7,426 nucleotides of DNA, from NCBI GenBank assembly GCA_013695925.1, contig JACCZO010000219.1, forward strand, positions 1-7,426. Reading direction: 5' to 3'. Positions within the stretch are counted from its first letter, which is position 1. Every line of letters starts with the position of its first letter. The position numbers and the translations under genes were made by a program. Positions 7,097 through 7,426 of this stretch are shown here, piece by piece. The notes beneath the pieces are model-generated. The model worked only from the letters and a program-made list of their open reading frames with translations. It did no database searches and was not told the origin of the DNA. The DNA comes from Chthoniobacterales bacterium (lineage in GTDB: Bacteria > Verrucomicrobiota > Verrucomicrobiia > Chthoniobacterales > UBA10450).

Positions 7097-7153
7097 TTTG
7101 CGAGCTTGATTAAGACTCCGCCCCGCCGGGGCTCATCGGATGAAAACGCTAAT

Positions 7154-7180
7154 CCCCGGGCTCAGGCCCGGGGCTAATCT
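7154..7180 (-). repeat. REP-like hairpin, copy B (inverted)
   Basis: Read on the minus strand this is AGATTAG followed by CCCCGGGC, loop CTGA and GCCCGGGG. It matches copy A except for one loop base and one extra T in the tag. It lies in opposite orientation 57 bp away, as in bacterial interspersed mosaic elements built from two inverted REPs. Confidence 0.75.
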
Positions 7181-7249
7181 CTGCCGCGCCTCCGGCGCTT
7201 TGGAATCGGCTACAGCTTTGTTTAAACCGGTCTAACGAATAAAGCTCTC

Positions 7250-7426
7250 CTACTCGGAGGGCGCTGGCGTTTCCTTCTCCGTCGCGGCTTCGCCGGGCGA
7301 AGCCGCTTCGCGCAAGGGGCGCGAGAGATCATTTTTCACCCGATCGAGGATGCCGTTGACGAAGCGGCCGGAATCCGGGCCGCCGAACTCTTTCGCTAAC
7401 TCGATCGCTTCATTGATCGAGACCAC
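7250..7426 (-). CDS. nusB: Transcription antitermination factor NusB, C-terminal fragment (5' end off window)
   Basis: 58 residues plus stop TAG are visible, and the frame runs open to the right edge. The sequence begins VVSINEAIELAKEFGGPDSGRF and continues VNGILDRV, the characteristic last two helices of NusB (family pattern INEAIELAKxFGxxDSxxFVNGVLD). NusB binds boxA RNA with NusE (S10) and supports antitermination on rRNA operons. After the usual end of the fold the chain continues with about 25 polar residues rich in Ala, Glu and Pro (REAASPGEAATEKETPAPSE), absent from short NusB proteins such as that of E. coli. The gene is on the opposite strand to, and converges with, the methyltransferase group, and marks the housekeeping side of the locus. 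Confidence 0.9.
   Translation of the reverse strand: MVSINEAIELAKEFGGPDSGRFVNGILDRVKNDLSRPLREAASPGEAATEKETPAPSE
7284..7311. repeat. Overlapping palindromes inside the nusB 3' coding tail
   Basis: GCGGCTTCGC (7284-7293) is perfectly complementary to GCGAAGCCGC (7297-7306) with a 3-nt centre. A second inverted repeat, GCGAAGC-C-GCTTCGC (7297-7311), shares its left arm with the first. The DNA lies within the low-complexity tail of NusB and keeps its frame open, encoding the REAASPGEAA region. Confidence 0.7.

Larger units (their letters stand above)
6975..7249. other. Noncoding hairpin-rich intergenic region between convergent genes
   Basis: This 275-bp stretch between the methyltransferase stop and the nusB stop has no credible gene on either strand. 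It contains at least six inverted repeats in about 200 bp. The main ones are listed separately. The smaller ones are GCGCCG-GT-CGGCGC at 7053-7066, GCCCC-GCC-GGGGC at 7120-7132 and GCGCC-TCC-GGCGC at 7186-7198. Because the flanking genes converge, the region can act as a two-way transcription barrier, but no hairpin is followed by a clear T-run. Confidence 0.8.

Noticed and set aside
6975..7249. CRISPR array in the repeat-rich gap
   Set aside because: The repeats are inverted hairpins of differing sequence and spacing, not regular direct repeats with unique spacers, and no cas gene is present.

Overview
The window is GC-rich and densely coding. It looks like part of a surface-glycan (or other glycoconjugate) decoration locus next to a housekeeping nusB gene. 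The organism is a bacterium. I suspect a soil Verrucomicrobiota-type lineage because of the weak Shine-Dalgarno signals, the protein sequence style and the GC-rich palindromic repeats between genes. That is an impression; there is no rRNA or other marker here to prove it.

Layout from left to right: (1) 1-1429, minus strand, a NodU/TobZ-type carbamoyltransferase whose C-terminus lies off the left edge; (2) 1487-2677, plus strand, a membrane-anchored SGNH/GDSL-type hydrolase or acyltransferase, divergent from (1) across 57 bp; (3) 2708-3742, minus strand, a class I SAM methyltransferase with an extra N-terminal beta-rich domain, convergent with (2) across 30 bp; (4) 3958-4992, plus strand, a second class I methyltransferase with an extra C-terminal beta-rich domain; (5) 4992-6143, plus strand, an acyltransferase-3 family integral membrane protein, coupled to (4) by a TAATG overlap; (6) 6201-6974, plus strand, a third, CmcI/Methyltransf_24-like methyltransferase; (7) 6975-7249, a noncoding stretch packed with hairpins, including a three-way-junction palindrome and an inverted pair of REP-like hairpins; (8) 7250-7426, minus strand, the C-terminal end of NusB, whose start is off the right edge.

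Functional reading: all six complete or near-complete accessory genes encode modification enzymes (carbamoylation, methylation three times, O-acylation, and an SGNH enzyme that could add or remove acyl groups). There is no glycosyltransferase, flippase, polymerase or sugar-nucleotide enzyme in view. The simplest model is that they decorate one glycan or glycolipid whose backbone genes lie elsewhere, probably beyond the left edge. nusB marks the right boundary of the accessory block. I find no CRISPR array, tRNA, rRNA, transposase or phage gene.
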